Shown: one piece after another, positions 1 through 17,453 of the stretch
How the letters are laid out: every line of letters starts with the position of its first letter
Numbering within the stretch: the first letter of the stretch is position 1
Source of the DNA: Mesorhabditis belari
Lineage: Eukaryota > Nematoda > Chromadorea > Rhabditida > Rhabditidae
Direction: 5' to 3'
NCBI GenBank assembly: GCA_958450365.1
Contig: CAUEEP010000924.1
Span: forward strand, 62,001-126,000
Length of the DNA stretch: 64,000 nucleotides
Notes under the pieces: generated by a model
Seen by the model: only the letters and a program-made list of their open reading frames with translations
The model's database searches: none
Told to the model about the DNA's origin: nothing
Program-made: the position numbers and the translations under genes

Positions 1-2
1 GC

Positions 3-62
3 CGATTTGAGGAACTGCTGTACTTGAGCGAAGATGAAAGTGAAGAAGAGGAAGAATTATAG
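3..62 (+). CDS. 3' end of an unidentified gene with an acidic C-terminus
   Basis: Reading from base 3, an open frame gives about 19 residues ending in EDESEEEEEL and a TAG stop at 60-62. Only the tail is in the window, so the product cannot be named. Acidic C-termini like this are common in chaperones, nucleolar and chromatin proteins. The gene lies on the same strand as the tubulin gene downstream, about 900 bp away. Confidence 0.45.
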   Translation, partial: RFEELLYLSEDESEEEEEL

Positions 63-540
63 ATTAGCAACTTATGAGTGACGATCTTGCTTTTCTCGAA
101 GCCTTGCAACGTCTCCAAAAATTTGTAAACCCATCAAGTGACTCTAGCCTGGTGATTTTTATTCTTTTAGCCATGTTAAATATAAAATTAGCCATATTAG
201 AATATAAAAACAAGTTTTTGTCTTTAAAAAAACTTTTTCCTGGTTACCCGGCCACGATTAATAGATTTTCTAGTCTAATAGCTGGGTATTTTCATTTTTT
301 TGGATCATCTAGAAAGTGCTGGAGTCTCTATTTAGAAAGAATATCTCAAAACTTAGCTACTGTCTGTCTGTCCTGCTTGTCTGTCTGTCCTGTCTGTATG
401 TCTGTCTGTCTGTCTAGGTTCTTGAATTTCTCTACTTTACTTATTCCTTGCATTCAAACACAATATTGTTAGCTTACCAGTTAGCAACTCATAGGTAACA
501 CTAGGTTTAATGGAAACACTAGGTTTAATGGAAACACATG

Positions 541-885
541 CCATAAATACTGTAATAGTACCGCATCCCCATAATGACGGTGCGGAGCGTTCCGTAGTCT
601 AGCTTTGAACGAGTTTTTCTCGACACTGGTTTATGCTACAATGCGCGCAAAGGTATCAAAAAATAGCTGAAATTCAGGGCTATTTATTGATATCTAGGCG
701 CGCATTGTAGCTTAAACCAGTGTCGAGAAAAACGCCTCCAAAGCTACACTATACCAAAGACGCATTTTTTGAAAGTACGGGCGCTTTGCAAAAAATGAAA
801 TACTAAAAAACTGCGACATGCCTCTGAAATACTTGCGACTACGCGACTGTACGAGGGCGGTGGGGTACTATTACAGTATTTACGG
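541..885. mobile_element. Fold-back MITE, family A
   Basis: A 22-bp inverted terminal repeat (left 541-562, TACTGTAATAGTACC core; right 864-885) bounds the element. Inside is a second long palindrome, with arms around GCTTTGAACGAGTTTTTCTCG and its complement at about 600-740. No coding capacity. Related copies lie at 35090-35733 and 36486-36630. Confidence 0.8.
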
Positions 886-969
886 TGGGTTTAATGTAAA
901 CTAAGTTGTTATCAAAGTGTTGAGGATCGAGAAATGAATTGATTGACTAACGGTTCAATTTAGCTGACA

Positions 970-8505
<7,536 letters not shown>

Positions 8506-8568
8506 AAGCTAAAAGTATATTTGTGTACCAGATTCGTTCTTCAATGTATAGAAATGTATTTCAGCAGG

Positions 8569-8574
8569 AATAAA
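8569..8574 (+). promoter_or_regulatory. Polyadenylation signal of the tubulin gene
   Basis: AATAAA lies about 65 bp after the tubulin stop codon, at the expected distance for cleavage downstream. Confidence 0.6.
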
Positions 8575-8668
8575 CTTTATTAAACCAGTAAACAACAATT
8601 ATTAAAGAATAATCTCAAAGCAAATCAATTTTCAAATTAAACAAATAAATAAACAAAACAATCGCTAT

Positions 8669-11563
8669 TCACCAATCGCTTTTCTCAGGGTCAGTGATGT
8701 GCAATTTCGAGAAAAGCTCCTAAATATGCTCAAATTTGAATATATTTGATTGAAAAGTGAAATTCTTGAAAGCTCTATGATTTAAAAAAAGCCATTACCT
8801 CAGCTTTTTTCTCTAAATCCTTGATTGAAGCAAAACATTGTTCCAAAAACTCTTGAAAATCGTCCAGAATTTGACTAAAAGGAAATTTTTTTTTTGAAAA
8901 CTCGTTTTTCTCACTTGAAATCATCTTCTCCTTGCCGACTTTGATTGAAGAAAAAGTCGTATTTCTCTCGGAGATTCGAAAGATTCTAAAGATTCTAGAG
9001 ATTCTAGAGATTCTAAAGATTCTAGAAATTCTAAAGATTCTAGAGATTCTAGAGATTCTAGAGATTCTAGAGGTGCTAGAGATTCTAGAGATTCTAGAGG
9101 TGCTAGAGATTCTAGAGATGCTAGAGATTCTAGAGATTCTAGAGATTCTAGAGATGCTAGAGATTCTAGAGATTCTAGAGATTCTAAAATGTCATTCAAA
9201 TACTGCAAAAATCCAACTAACTTGCTCCAAAAAATCAATTTTATCGAGAATTTTGTTGAACTGATTTGGGAGATGATTTTTCAGAAATGTGCATTGAGCC
9301 AAAGCATCTTCGAATCTCTCTCTCATCTTTCGTTCCTAAATTTTAAAGCTAAAAAATTTCAAAGCTTCAATGCTTTAAAGCTTTGAAGCCTAAGCCTCGG
9401 CCGAAGCCTAAGCCTAAGCCTGAGCCTAAGCCGAAGCCTAAGCCTAAGCCTAAGCTTGATTGGGCCAGAAAGGCTGTATTCCGATTTTTAGCTCTATTTC
9501 TATCAAAAAATCGAATCTATTTCGCTAATGCTTATTACAAAATAACCTTTCTCACAGTCTCTTGTCTCCATAAACGCTCAGCTTTGTCAAGGAGTTCCTC
9601 ATGGTGTTGTAAAGAGTCTAAAGATGATCTAAAATCATAAAATCACTTTGAACTCATATTTTTTAAACTGATTTTAAATTTTAATCTGATTTTAGCAAGC
9701 TTTAGTCCTGATTTCTAACCGGGGAATGGTCAGAAGTGACGGTGAGATTTCGGTACCAAAATGAGAGGCACCAAAATGAGATTTCGGCACCAAACCTATC
9801 GAATACGGCGAGTACGATGCTGCTTTCGGATCGGATGCCAAGGATCGCTAGTTTTCTGGAAAAATGGCTTTAAATTTCGGCATCTACTCGAAAATGGACG
9901 TCTATAAAAAGAATTCTTTCGGGCAGACGAAATGCGAACTGTGATGTGAACGAAATTTCGACGGGGTAAGGGCTCGCCTTGATAGAAATAAAGCTAAAAA
10001 TTCTCGCGACCCTGGTACGGTCCCGGACAGCGCCATTTCTTTCTTTTTCTTCCAAAATTGTATTTTATATACTTTAAGAGTTGTAGAACTTGAAAATTTG
10101 TTTTTTTTCAGGCAATTGCTTTAGGATTTGGTATACCATGAGTCCTAGCAACCGTCTACCGTATTCTCTCTAATTGTAGTGAACCGAGCCGAGTTGATGG
10201 CTACTTTACGGTTTCCAAGTTGTTCCCAGAAGCTCAACACTCAAATCCCCCACTAGATCTCATCGTCAGCTACATTTTCCGACCCCACATCGATAGATTC
10301 TGATAAGTGGTTCTCGAGATTTCGAGCAATTTAGGCGGCGCTTTGGCCCAAAGTGCCCTACTATTAGAGAGAATACGGTATGTTGTGTCGATAAATATGT
10401 CAAAATTTAACTCGAGAATTGCTAGAATTGTTATTTCTGGTTGGCTTCTGGATTTATGAATCAAAATTGGTGAACAATGGAGTAGAATAGAGTTTAAAAG
10501 TTCTACAATCCTTAAAATATCTAAAAAGAGAATATTTAAAATTAGAAAATTAAAAATATTGTATTCTCTCTAATAGTAGTGCCTACTATTATCTTTTCAA
10601 CCCTCCTCCCGACCGGAACACTGTTAGAGAGTACAATACTAGAGTACAATACTAGAGGTACAATACTACAGTACAATACTAGAGTAAAATACTAGAGTAC
10701 AATACTACAGTACAATACTACAGTACAATACTACAGTACAGTACTAGAGTACAATACTACAGTAAAATACTACAGTACGATACTACAGTACAATACTACA
10801 GTACAATACTAAAGTACAATACTAGAGTACAATGCTAGAGTACAATACTAAAATACAATACTACAGTACAATACTACAGTACAATACTACAGTACAATAC
10901 TAAAGTACAATACTATTAAAGAGTACAATTCTAATAGAGAGAATACGATATATAAAATTTTAGAAAAAGAGAAAAAACAATGGCACCGCGCGGGACCGAA
11001 CCAGGGCCACGTGACTCAGAGGCGAGCACTCTACCGACTGACCACAAAGTCATATTTCCTTTGCCCGAAAGAAGTCCTTTTATTGAAGCGTGCCTCGTTT
11101 TTTCAAGCGTAGACCGCGAAATTTTAAAGCCATTTTTCTAGAAAACTAGTGATCCTTAGCAAAATCCGAAAGCAGCATCGTACTCGCCGTATTCGATAGT
11201 TGTTTCCCTCTCATTTTGGTGCCAAAATCTCACTGTTACTTCAAACAATTCCCCTTGTAAACTTACACTTTAATCGATTCCTCTGTGCAGTCGGATCTTT
11301 GTGCCAAATCTCGAAATCATTCGAACAATCCGGACAAAAGACTTTCCAGCTCTTTTTTGTAGATTTATACTTTGACCATTGAACACACTGATGACAAATT
11401 GAATGATTACACGGCAGTGCGTAAGGGAGTTGAGATGGATTGGTCAGCGAGTCTAAAATCAAGTACATCTGAGTTTGCAAGTACATCTGAGTTTGCGAAT
11501 CAATCATTTTATTCAAAACTCACATTCTTGATAGCATTGTTGACACTTTGGCGGTTGACAGGA
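8669..11563 (-). CDS. RING-finger protein with C-terminal coiled coil (RING gene A), 5' end unresolved
   Basis: Likely E3 ubiquitin ligase of the TRIM-like type, inferred from domains only. Exons read on the minus strand: 11524-11563, 11267-11452, 9547-9617, 9222-9335, about 8915-8966, 8799-8874, 8669-8719. Joined phases agree (1,1,0,0,2,0). The first two exons give a complete C3HC4 RING: KCQQC, then ALPCNHSICHQC, then FCPDC. The later exons are charged and helical (HHEELLDKAERLWRQE, LDDFQEFLEQCF, SIKDLEKKAE), which suggests a coiled coil. The protein ends TDPEKSDW. The start exon was not found. The exon at 8915-8966 borders a minisatellite and its acceptor is uncertain. One intron holds a telomere-like tract and a large fold-back element. 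A paralogous RING exon pair lies upstream at 14.9-15.5 kb. Confidence 0.75.
8985..9190 (+). repeat. 9-bp minisatellite in a RING gene A intron
   Basis: About 22 copies of AGAGATTCT/AGAGATGCT/AAAGATTCT. Open reading through all frames gives Leu/Glu/Ile-rich shadows. I place the array in the intron between two coiled-coil exons. Confidence 0.88.
9383..9456 (-). repeat. Interstitial telomere-like repeat (GCCTAA)n
   Basis: About a dozen hexamers of AAGCCT with CCGAAGCCT and GAGCCT variants, equal to TTAGGC on the other strand, which is the nematode telomere unit. It lies in an intron of RING gene A of about 210 bp. Confidence 0.8.
10158..10380. mobile_element. MITE family C (ends CTCTCTAATAGTAGTG)
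   Basis: Left end ACCGTATTCTCTCTAATTGT; right end is the complement (TATTAGAGAGAATACGGT). The interior (GAGCCGAGTTGATGGCTAC, CAAGATCTCATCGTC-like) recurs at 47037-47632. Confidence 0.75.
10560..10950 (+). repeat. Minisatellite inside a family C element
   Basis: GTATTCTCTCTAATAGTAGT (10560) and the complementary end (CTAATAGAGAGAATACG, about 10930) flank about 24 copies of a 13-bp unit (TACAATACTACAG and variants with AGAG or AAAG). The unit resembles the element's own TAGTAGTG end, so the array may have grown from it. Confidence 0.75.
10981..11048 (-). other. tRNA-like sequence in the right arm of the fold-back element
   Basis: On the minus strand, TGGTCAGTCGGTAGAGTGCT is a good A box and CTGGTTCGGTCCC a good B box, about 30 bp apart. 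The acceptor stem is not clear. An inverted, more decayed copy is in the left arm at 9997-10035. Likely tRNA-derived. Confidence 0.55.
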
Positions 11564-11851
11564 CTAAAATAACAGCTGAATGCTAAAGTTTTCGCCAATT
11601 TGAATACCCTCTCATTCAGCCATCCAATGATTTTCGGTGGACAAAGGAAACGACGATGTTTCAGCTCTGAAACTTGGTTTGCGCTTTTGGTGGGAAATGA
11701 GTTAACACGTTTGGGAGTTAACACGTTCGCGACAACGTCTTTTTGGGCGTACAGTCGCGTAGTCGTAGTTTTACACAAGTAAAACTGATGAGGTATTTTA
11801 TAGATTTGGGAGCTTTACAAATTAAACGCTAAAATACGTTAGAGATTGTAA

Positions 11852-12025
11852 GCTATCAGTGAAGCTGGATTGTAAGCTATCAGTGAAGCTGGATTGTAAG
11901 CTATCAGTGAAGCTGGATTGTAAGCTATCAGTGAAGCTGGATTGTAAGCTATCAGTGAAGCTGGATTGTAAGCTATCAGTGAAGCTGGATTGTAAGCTAT
12001 CAGTGAAGCTGGATTGTGAGCTATC
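11852..12025 (+). repeat. 24-bp minisatellite
   Basis: Seven to eight near-identical copies of a 24-bp unit containing GTAAGCTATCAGTGAAGC. The open frame 11859-12233 runs through it and continues into unrelated sequence (FDFIMCHFDKTK). I could not decide whether that part is coding. Confidence 0.9.
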
Positions 12026-12609
12026 AGGTAAAGATCAAGTGGATGCTCAAGACGTTTATTTCAAGAGTTCAAGTGGTCCGATCGAAAAACCAAAGATGCC
12101 ATTCGATTCCTTGTCAAATTTTGACTTTATAATGTGCCATTTTGACAAGACTAAAGTCCTCGAGAACACCGTCAAATCGGGCGTCAAAGTTGGCTACTCG
12201 GGGGAATTCACAATCTTGACGATAGTTGAGTGATTAAACATGAATTAACTTTTTAAATTCTTTTATTAGAACATTTCCTTCATATTGACTTCAATACTTC
12301 AATACTCCGCTTGAACTCTTCAATACTTCTCTTAAACCAAACGTCAATTACCTTAACAAATTTGGGGTTTTTGGGCGTACAGTCGCGTAGTCTTTAACTA
12401 TTTTACTGATAAGGTGGTGTAAATTCAAGGATAAACTAGACTATTATACTCATTCGATAGCCCTGAATCTCCTCTTAAAAACTAGTAAAAACTAGTACAA
12501 AATTACAGAAAACTCTACAAAATCAATTAACAACTTAACTTGAAAAAGGATAAACTAAAGGATAAACTTGAGTTGACACCAAAAATAAGCTGTCATTTGT
12601 ACGACTTAA

Positions 12610-12815
12610 CGGTGGGTTGTGTTTATCAAGTTTTCTGAGTGGCCAACAAGTTCTCCTAATCTTAACCCCCTTGATTTCTTTGTCTGGAGCATTTTGGAAG
12701 CAAAAGCCTGCTCGAAGTCGCACAAAAACATCAAATCCTTGAAGGAATCGTTGATGAAAGCCTTGATTGACTTTTTTGTTGAAAAATTCAAAAAACTTGT
12801 GGTTTATCAGTGATT
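12610..12815 (+). pseudogene. Tc1/mariner-superfamily transposase remnant, C-terminal part
   Basis: The translation contains SEWPTSSPNLNPLDFFVWSI, the conserved SPDLNP-type box of Tc1/mariner transposases before the last catalytic acid. A lysine-rich C-terminus follows (LKESLMKALIDFFVEK). The catalytic aspartates of the N-terminal half are missing. About 200 bp survives, and the 3' terminal region (GGCTGGCTCCGGCAAATGC) also occurs at about 14728. Confidence 0.75.
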
Positions 12816-12900
12816 TGATTATTTGAAAATTGTAGTTGGCTGGCTCCGGCAAATGCAAAGTTGCTATAATTTTGAATTACCCTGCATGGTCACAAAGTTA

Positions 12901-13446
12901 TTGGGTTGGTGAATTGAAAACTATTGTCATATGTGACAGTTTGGGCACTTTCTTCAAAAGAAACCCATTTTGGTGTCAATGGAAAAGTTGTAGAGAATCA
13001 AAAATCAAGCTTATATCCAAGTTTTCAGAACGATTCAATAATTGGTTTTCAAGAAATGAAAAGTTTACGAATTTTTACAAAGCTTGCAACAAAACTTGCA
13101 TTTTAAGCGGAACTACTAAGTGTATCTTTTTGGAAATTTGGCTATAAGCCTAATTTTTGATTCTCTACAACTTTTCTATTGACACCAAAATGGGTTTCTT
13201 TTGAAGAAAGTGCTCAAACTGGGATCTCCAGTCTCCATCTCCAGTCCTCGATTTTTGAGTCTCACACTTGTCTCACACACAAACCAAAATCCTACTACGA
13301 AAAAGGAATCCGCAAATTGCCGCAAATTGCCTGTAAAATGGGCAGAAGTCGTCAATAATAATGGAAATTATTTGGAATGAATTTATGGTTTTATGTTGAA
13401 TAAATTTTTGGTTCAAAGTCTCGCAGTTTTCAATTCACCAACCCAA
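12901..13446. mobile_element. Mariner-type non-autonomous element 1 (family M1)
   Basis: Inverted ends TTGGGTTGGTGAATTGAAAA and its complement TTTTCAATTCACCAACCCAA, flanked by TA on both sides. The interior keeps the C-terminus of a mariner transposase (SYYEKGIRKLP). Related copies: 15773-16338, 29807-30458, 41816-42131 and fragments. The unoccupied version of this insertion site is visible at about 14728-14795. Confidence 0.85.
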
Positions 13447-13631
13447 TATTATTAGTTTTATGAAGATTCACAATGCCAAAATTTGGTTAAACTAGCAGTT
13501 TGGTACGATAGTTTTAAAATAGATGTTTTTTTGGAAATCGAAAAGGTTAATTAGCATCAAATTTTATCTACTAATTAACCTATTCTTATAGACTATTCAA
13601 TGGAAATTTCAGATGAAACTGTTGACTGGTT

Positions 13632-14059
13632 TTCTAATCGGCTAACTAGTAGCCAAAGGTTGATAACGATTGCTTGGCTCAATTGAGAGAATGAGTCTCT
13701 AAAGTTCCGAGAGAAAATGAGAGAGTTGAATTGTGAGAATGAGAAAAAGAATGAGTTGCAAGAGAAAATTCCTAGACATCTACTAAAAAAAATCAATCAA
13801 AAGAGGTAATTCAAGTTGAATTGTATCCGGATGTTAGCAATTATCCCAAAAATTTTCTGGGCCCTTTTCTTCATTAATGTTTCTGAGCTGAGCGAGTCGA
13901 CAAAGAGTGAAACACACAAAGCTTTTCAGCGTGTCAGCGTTAGAGGCTCTTTCTCTTCTGAACCAAGCAATCGCTCAACCAACCAATCAATCAATCAATC
14001 GTTCTCATTCTCTTGATTGAACCAAGCAATCGTTATCGAATTTTGGCTACTAGTTAGCA
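13632..14059. mobile_element. Fold-back MITE, family B, second copy
   Basis: Ends GGCTAACTAGTAGCCAAAGG and the complement TTGGCTACTAGTTAGCATAT, with internal CGATTGCTTGGCTCAATTGA arms. The interior matches the copy at 1947-2293. The mariner element at 14064 begins exactly at its right end. Confidence 0.8.
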
Positions 14060-14063
14060 TATA

Positions 14064-14574
14064 TTGGGTTGATGCATAATTATCCGGACTTCTTTTTGCG
14101 TGCTTGTATCTTTTTTGTTTTGAAAGCTTTTTGTCTATTTCTTTTTTTTAAATATTCGTTATTCTTTAGTGAACAAAATGCGTGTCGACAATCATATCCA
14201 TCTTCGCCATATCATGCTCTACCACTTCGAAAAGGGATGGTCTGCCGCAGAGTCGTTTCGCGATCTCAAAGAACTGGAGAAGCCCCAACGGACTACCACG
14301 TCAATCGATCGCTCAAAAATTGGCAAACAAATAAGATCTACAACGATTTGGATGACTTGATAGACGATGTTAAAGCGTGGATTGCCTCCAAAGATCGTTT
14401 ATTCTTCGCTCGTGGAATCGATCGTCTTCCAAGCAAATGGCAATCAGTTATTGATGTAGGCGGTGAATATGCTCCAGAATAATCAATTAAACATATTTTT
14501 CTAACTATTTATGTTATTTTTTGTTAAATAAAATCATTTATAAAAGAAGTCCGGATAATTATGCATCAACCCAA
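14064..14574 (+). mobile_element. Mariner element with internal deletion (family M2)
   Basis: 511 bp with perfect 33-bp inverted repeats starting TTGGGTTGATGCATAATTAT, flanked by TA at 14062-14063 and 14575-14576. It keeps the transposase N-terminus (HIRHIMLYHFEKGWSAAESF-like, from 14178) joined to the C-terminus (FFARGIDRLPSKWQSVIDVG). The central catalytic region is deleted, so it is non-autonomous. The intact ends suggest recent movement. Confidence 0.9.
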
Positions 14575-14597
14575 TACTAATAGATTATTTAGTAGAA

Positions 14598-14719
14598 ATG
14601 GGCAGAAGTCGTCAATAATAATGGAAATTATTTGGAATGAATTCATGGTTTTATGTTGAATAAATTTTAGTTCAAAGTTTAGTTCAAAGTTCGGCAGTTT
14701 TCAATTCACTAACCCAATA
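14598..14719 (+). mobile_element. Partial M1 mariner 3' end
   Basis: AAATGGGCAGAAGTCGTCAA through TTTTCAATTCACTAACCCAA matches the last 120 bp of the M1 elements. The 5' part is absent. It is followed directly by an unoccupied copy of the Tc1 remnant end seen at 12838. Confidence 0.7.
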
Positions 14720-14909
14720 AAATTGTAATTGGCTGGCTCCAGCAAATGCCAAGTTGCTATAATTTTGAATTACCATGGTCACAAAGCTATAAAAGCCATT
14801 TTTTCAAATATTTATAGTCAGTAAGACAAAATTCGATCAAAATTAGACAAAATTCGTGTTATTTTGACTTATTTTGACTTATTTTGCCTAAAAATTTCCC
14901 TCAACTAAC

Positions 14910-15517
14910 CCATTGGCAATCTCAAACATTCCATCGGACATTCGTGATCCTTGTGCTTTCCATTGATCATGTAATGTTCCCAATAACAATTCAAACAAAC
15001 GCTCACTCCACATCGAAGCGTTTCCGCAGATTGCAATGAGTGTCGGAAAGTTGGGACTAAATGGGAAGTTGAAATAAAAAGTCTACTTTTTGAGAAAAAG
15101 ATAGAACAAGTTTACATGGTAGAACAAGAACAAGTTTGTTTACCAGTTAAACTTTGTCTTCTCCTTAAAAAACTCTTTTTTGATCTTTTCCAGTGCACTC
15201 AACTCTTCTTTTTAAAAACAAATTGATAAATTGAACAAATTTAAAAACAAAACAATTTTCTCTTGTATTAAAGAATGTTTCTTTAATGAGTTTAATGAAG
15301 AAATAAGATCAGAAAAAGCAAAAAGTACACAAAAAAATGAGTCTAAAGCTTCTTTAGCTTTTAAAAAGAACCTAAAAACCAATTAGAAACTAAACTCAAC
15401 TAGAATTGATTTCATTTTCATATCATTTTCATTCCCAACTTTTAAATTCTTACATTTTATGTGACAAAAAGCACATGACGAATCCTCAACGGTATCTTCT
15501 CTCCAAAAACTCATCAT
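14910..15517 (-). CDS. RING gene B: paralogous RING exons, incomplete gene
   Basis: Minus strand. Exon 1 15454-15517 starts at an ATG and gives MMSFWREDTVEDSSCAFCHI. Exon 2 14910-15056 gives TLRCGVSVCLNCYWEHY, KHKDHEC and CPMEC. Both junction phases (1 and 1) are the same as in RING gene A, so the two are paralogs. The RING histidine of gene A (CNHSIC) is a valine here (CGVSVC), so metal binding at that site may be lost. No later exons were found. The region downstream on this strand is filled with mariner insertions, so the gene may be broken. A helical open stretch at about 15148-15212 (LSALEKIKKEFFKEK) lies in the intron and could be an alternative exon, but its phase does not fit the RING frame. 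Confidence 0.55.
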
Positions 15518-15772
15518 CGAAAACTTTTTGAGACTTTAAGACTTTAGAAATTGAAATATCTAAATTAAAAACGCATGTTAAAGTAAAAAAAAGAAATTGT
15601 TGACAAAGTTTTTAGAGGTAGAGCAATAAAGAGAGCTCTAAAGAATAGAGAAAAGAGAGAGCATTAGGAAAAGAGTGAAAAAGGAAAGAACGGAAAGAAA
15701 AGAATCAAAAAAACGAACCGCCGATAAACATTGCACTGAGCAAATCGATTTTCTGGAAAACCTGGGAAAATG

Positions 15773-16338
15773 TTGGGTTGGTGAGTTGAAAACTGCAGGA
15801 CTTTGAACCGGACTTTGAACTAAAATTTATTCAACATAAAACCATCAATTCATTCCGAATAATTTCCATTATTATTGACGACTTCTGCCCATTTTACAGG
15901 CAATTTGCGGATTCCTCTTTCGTAGTAGGATTTTGGTTTGTGTGTGAGACAAGTGTGAGACTCAAAAATCGAGGACTGGAGATGGAGACTGGAGATCCCA
16001 GTTTGAGCACGACCTTCAAAAGAAACCCATTTTGGTGTCAATAGGAAAATTGTAGAGAATCAAAAATTAGGCTTATAGCCAAATTTCAAAAAAGATACAC
16101 TTAGTAGTTCCGCTTAAAATGCAAGTTTTGTTGCCAGTTTTGTTGCAAGTTTTGTGAAAATTCGTAAATTTGGCATTTCTTGAAACCCAGCTTTTGAATC
16201 GTTCTGAAAATTAGGATATAAACTTAATCTTTGATTCTCCACAACTTTTCTATTGACACCAAAATGGGTTTCTTTTGAAGAAAGTGCTCAAACTGTCACA
16301 TATGACAATAGCCGGCAGTTTTCAATTCACCAACCCAA
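15773..16338 (-). mobile_element. Mariner-type non-autonomous element, M1 copy
   Basis: Ends TTGGGTTGGTGAGTTGAAAA and TTTTCAATTCACCAACCCAA. A mariner transposase C-terminus is readable on the minus strand (SYYERGIRKLPVKWAEVV). The left flank is TG, not TA, so the left target base has mutated or the copy was rearranged. Confidence 0.8.
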
Positions 16339-16559
16339 TATATTAACTATTTTAACTATCATTTGATGCAGAATGAAATTACGCATCGAATGACACCAAA
16401 AACAACTCAAAATATAATATCCATGCAAAATGAAATATTGAGCAAAATACGGCCGAAAAAATGCCCATACAGTAAGGCAGACAGAAAGACAGACAGAAAG
16501 ACAGACAGATACCGTAACCCCCCCCCTCCCCTTCCCCTCATTTTCCGCCATTTCATTTC

Positions 16560-16785
16560 CCCTACAACTTTTCCATTGACACCAAAATGGGTTTCTTTTG
16601 AAGAAAGTGCCCAAACTGCCACATATGACAATAGCCGGCTGTTTTCAATTCACCAACCCAATATTTCCTTTTGGTTTTCAATGCCATCAAAAAATGACAC
16701 TAAAGAAGGCCACAAATTCCTTTTTAGTATAGTATTCAATAATATAAACAGTTATAAACAGTTTTCAATTCACCAACCCAATATT
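16560..16785. mobile_element. Stacked M1 mariner right ends
   Basis: A fragment 16560-16662 (CATTGACACCAAAATGGGTT to CACCAACCCAA) is followed by another end at about 16760-16783 (AGTTTTCAATTCACCAACCC). Both lack left halves. At 16854-16882 a further weak match (TTCAATTCATCAACCCAA) occurs. This is a graveyard of the same family. Confidence 0.65.
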
Positions 16786-17453
16786 TATGCGTTGTTGAAT
16801 CTATCAAATGCTTTAATGCTGAGCTAAGGTCGTAAATTTTTGATTTCTTGTTTAAGCTATCTGATTTCAATTCATCAACCCAAAAAAAGCTATTCGGCTT
16901 TGGTATTGAGGCTATAAATGCTGCTTAAGAATGCTTTAATCGATTTTCAAGTAGAGAAATTTTAAAACAAAGTGAAACAGGAAAAGAAAAGAAACAGAAA
17001 AGTTCAAATCTAACAAGTTTTTCAGTCTTTTTTCCCTTTTTTCCCTTTTTTCCCTTTTTTCTTTTACCAGCTCTCACAAAAATCACTTGCTTACGCGAGG
17101 AAAATATTGAAAAGAGAAAAACTTTGAAAAATCAAGAGAATCTATTTCGTTACAATCTTTTTTCAAACTTTTCTTTCTATAGAAAAGAATTCTTTATGAA
17201 ATTTGTTGCGGCCGAAAAAGCCCTATCATTTCTCTGCAAAATGGCTTTTAAGACAAAGCTCAAAGCTCGTCTCAACTCGCTAAAAAACTCTTTTTTTGTG
17301 TAAAATGTTCAATTGTTGTTTTAAAGAAAATCGCTGGACAAATCGTTTTCAAATTTTATAAATTTATGTAATCAAATGAGCTCTATCTTTTTGACTTTTA
17401 TCATTTATTTATCTTTTATTTATTTATTCATTATGTTATTTCTTTATCCTCGT

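Larger units (their letters stand above)
9733..11242. mobile_element. Large fold-back element with tRNA-like arms
   Basis: The left end (GAAGTGACGGTGAGATTTCG) is the imperfect complement of the right end (AAATCTCACTGTTACTTC). Inner arms also pair over hundreds of bases: ATCGAATACGGCGAGTACGA at about 9799 with its complement near 11187, and the tRNA-like B-box stretch at 9997-10035 with 10981-11020. Two other small elements lie nested between the arms. The whole unit sits in an intron of RING gene A. Confidence 0.75.

Noticed and set aside
8915..9238. Leu/Glu/Ser repeat protein through the AGAGATTCT array
   Set aside because: The flanking exons join in phase if the array is intronic. Repeat frames are open on both strands.
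15148..15212. Coiled-coil exon for RING gene B
   Set aside because: Its exit phase leads to a different frame from the RING in the next exon. Direct joining of the flanking exons gives the RING, so I treat it as intron.
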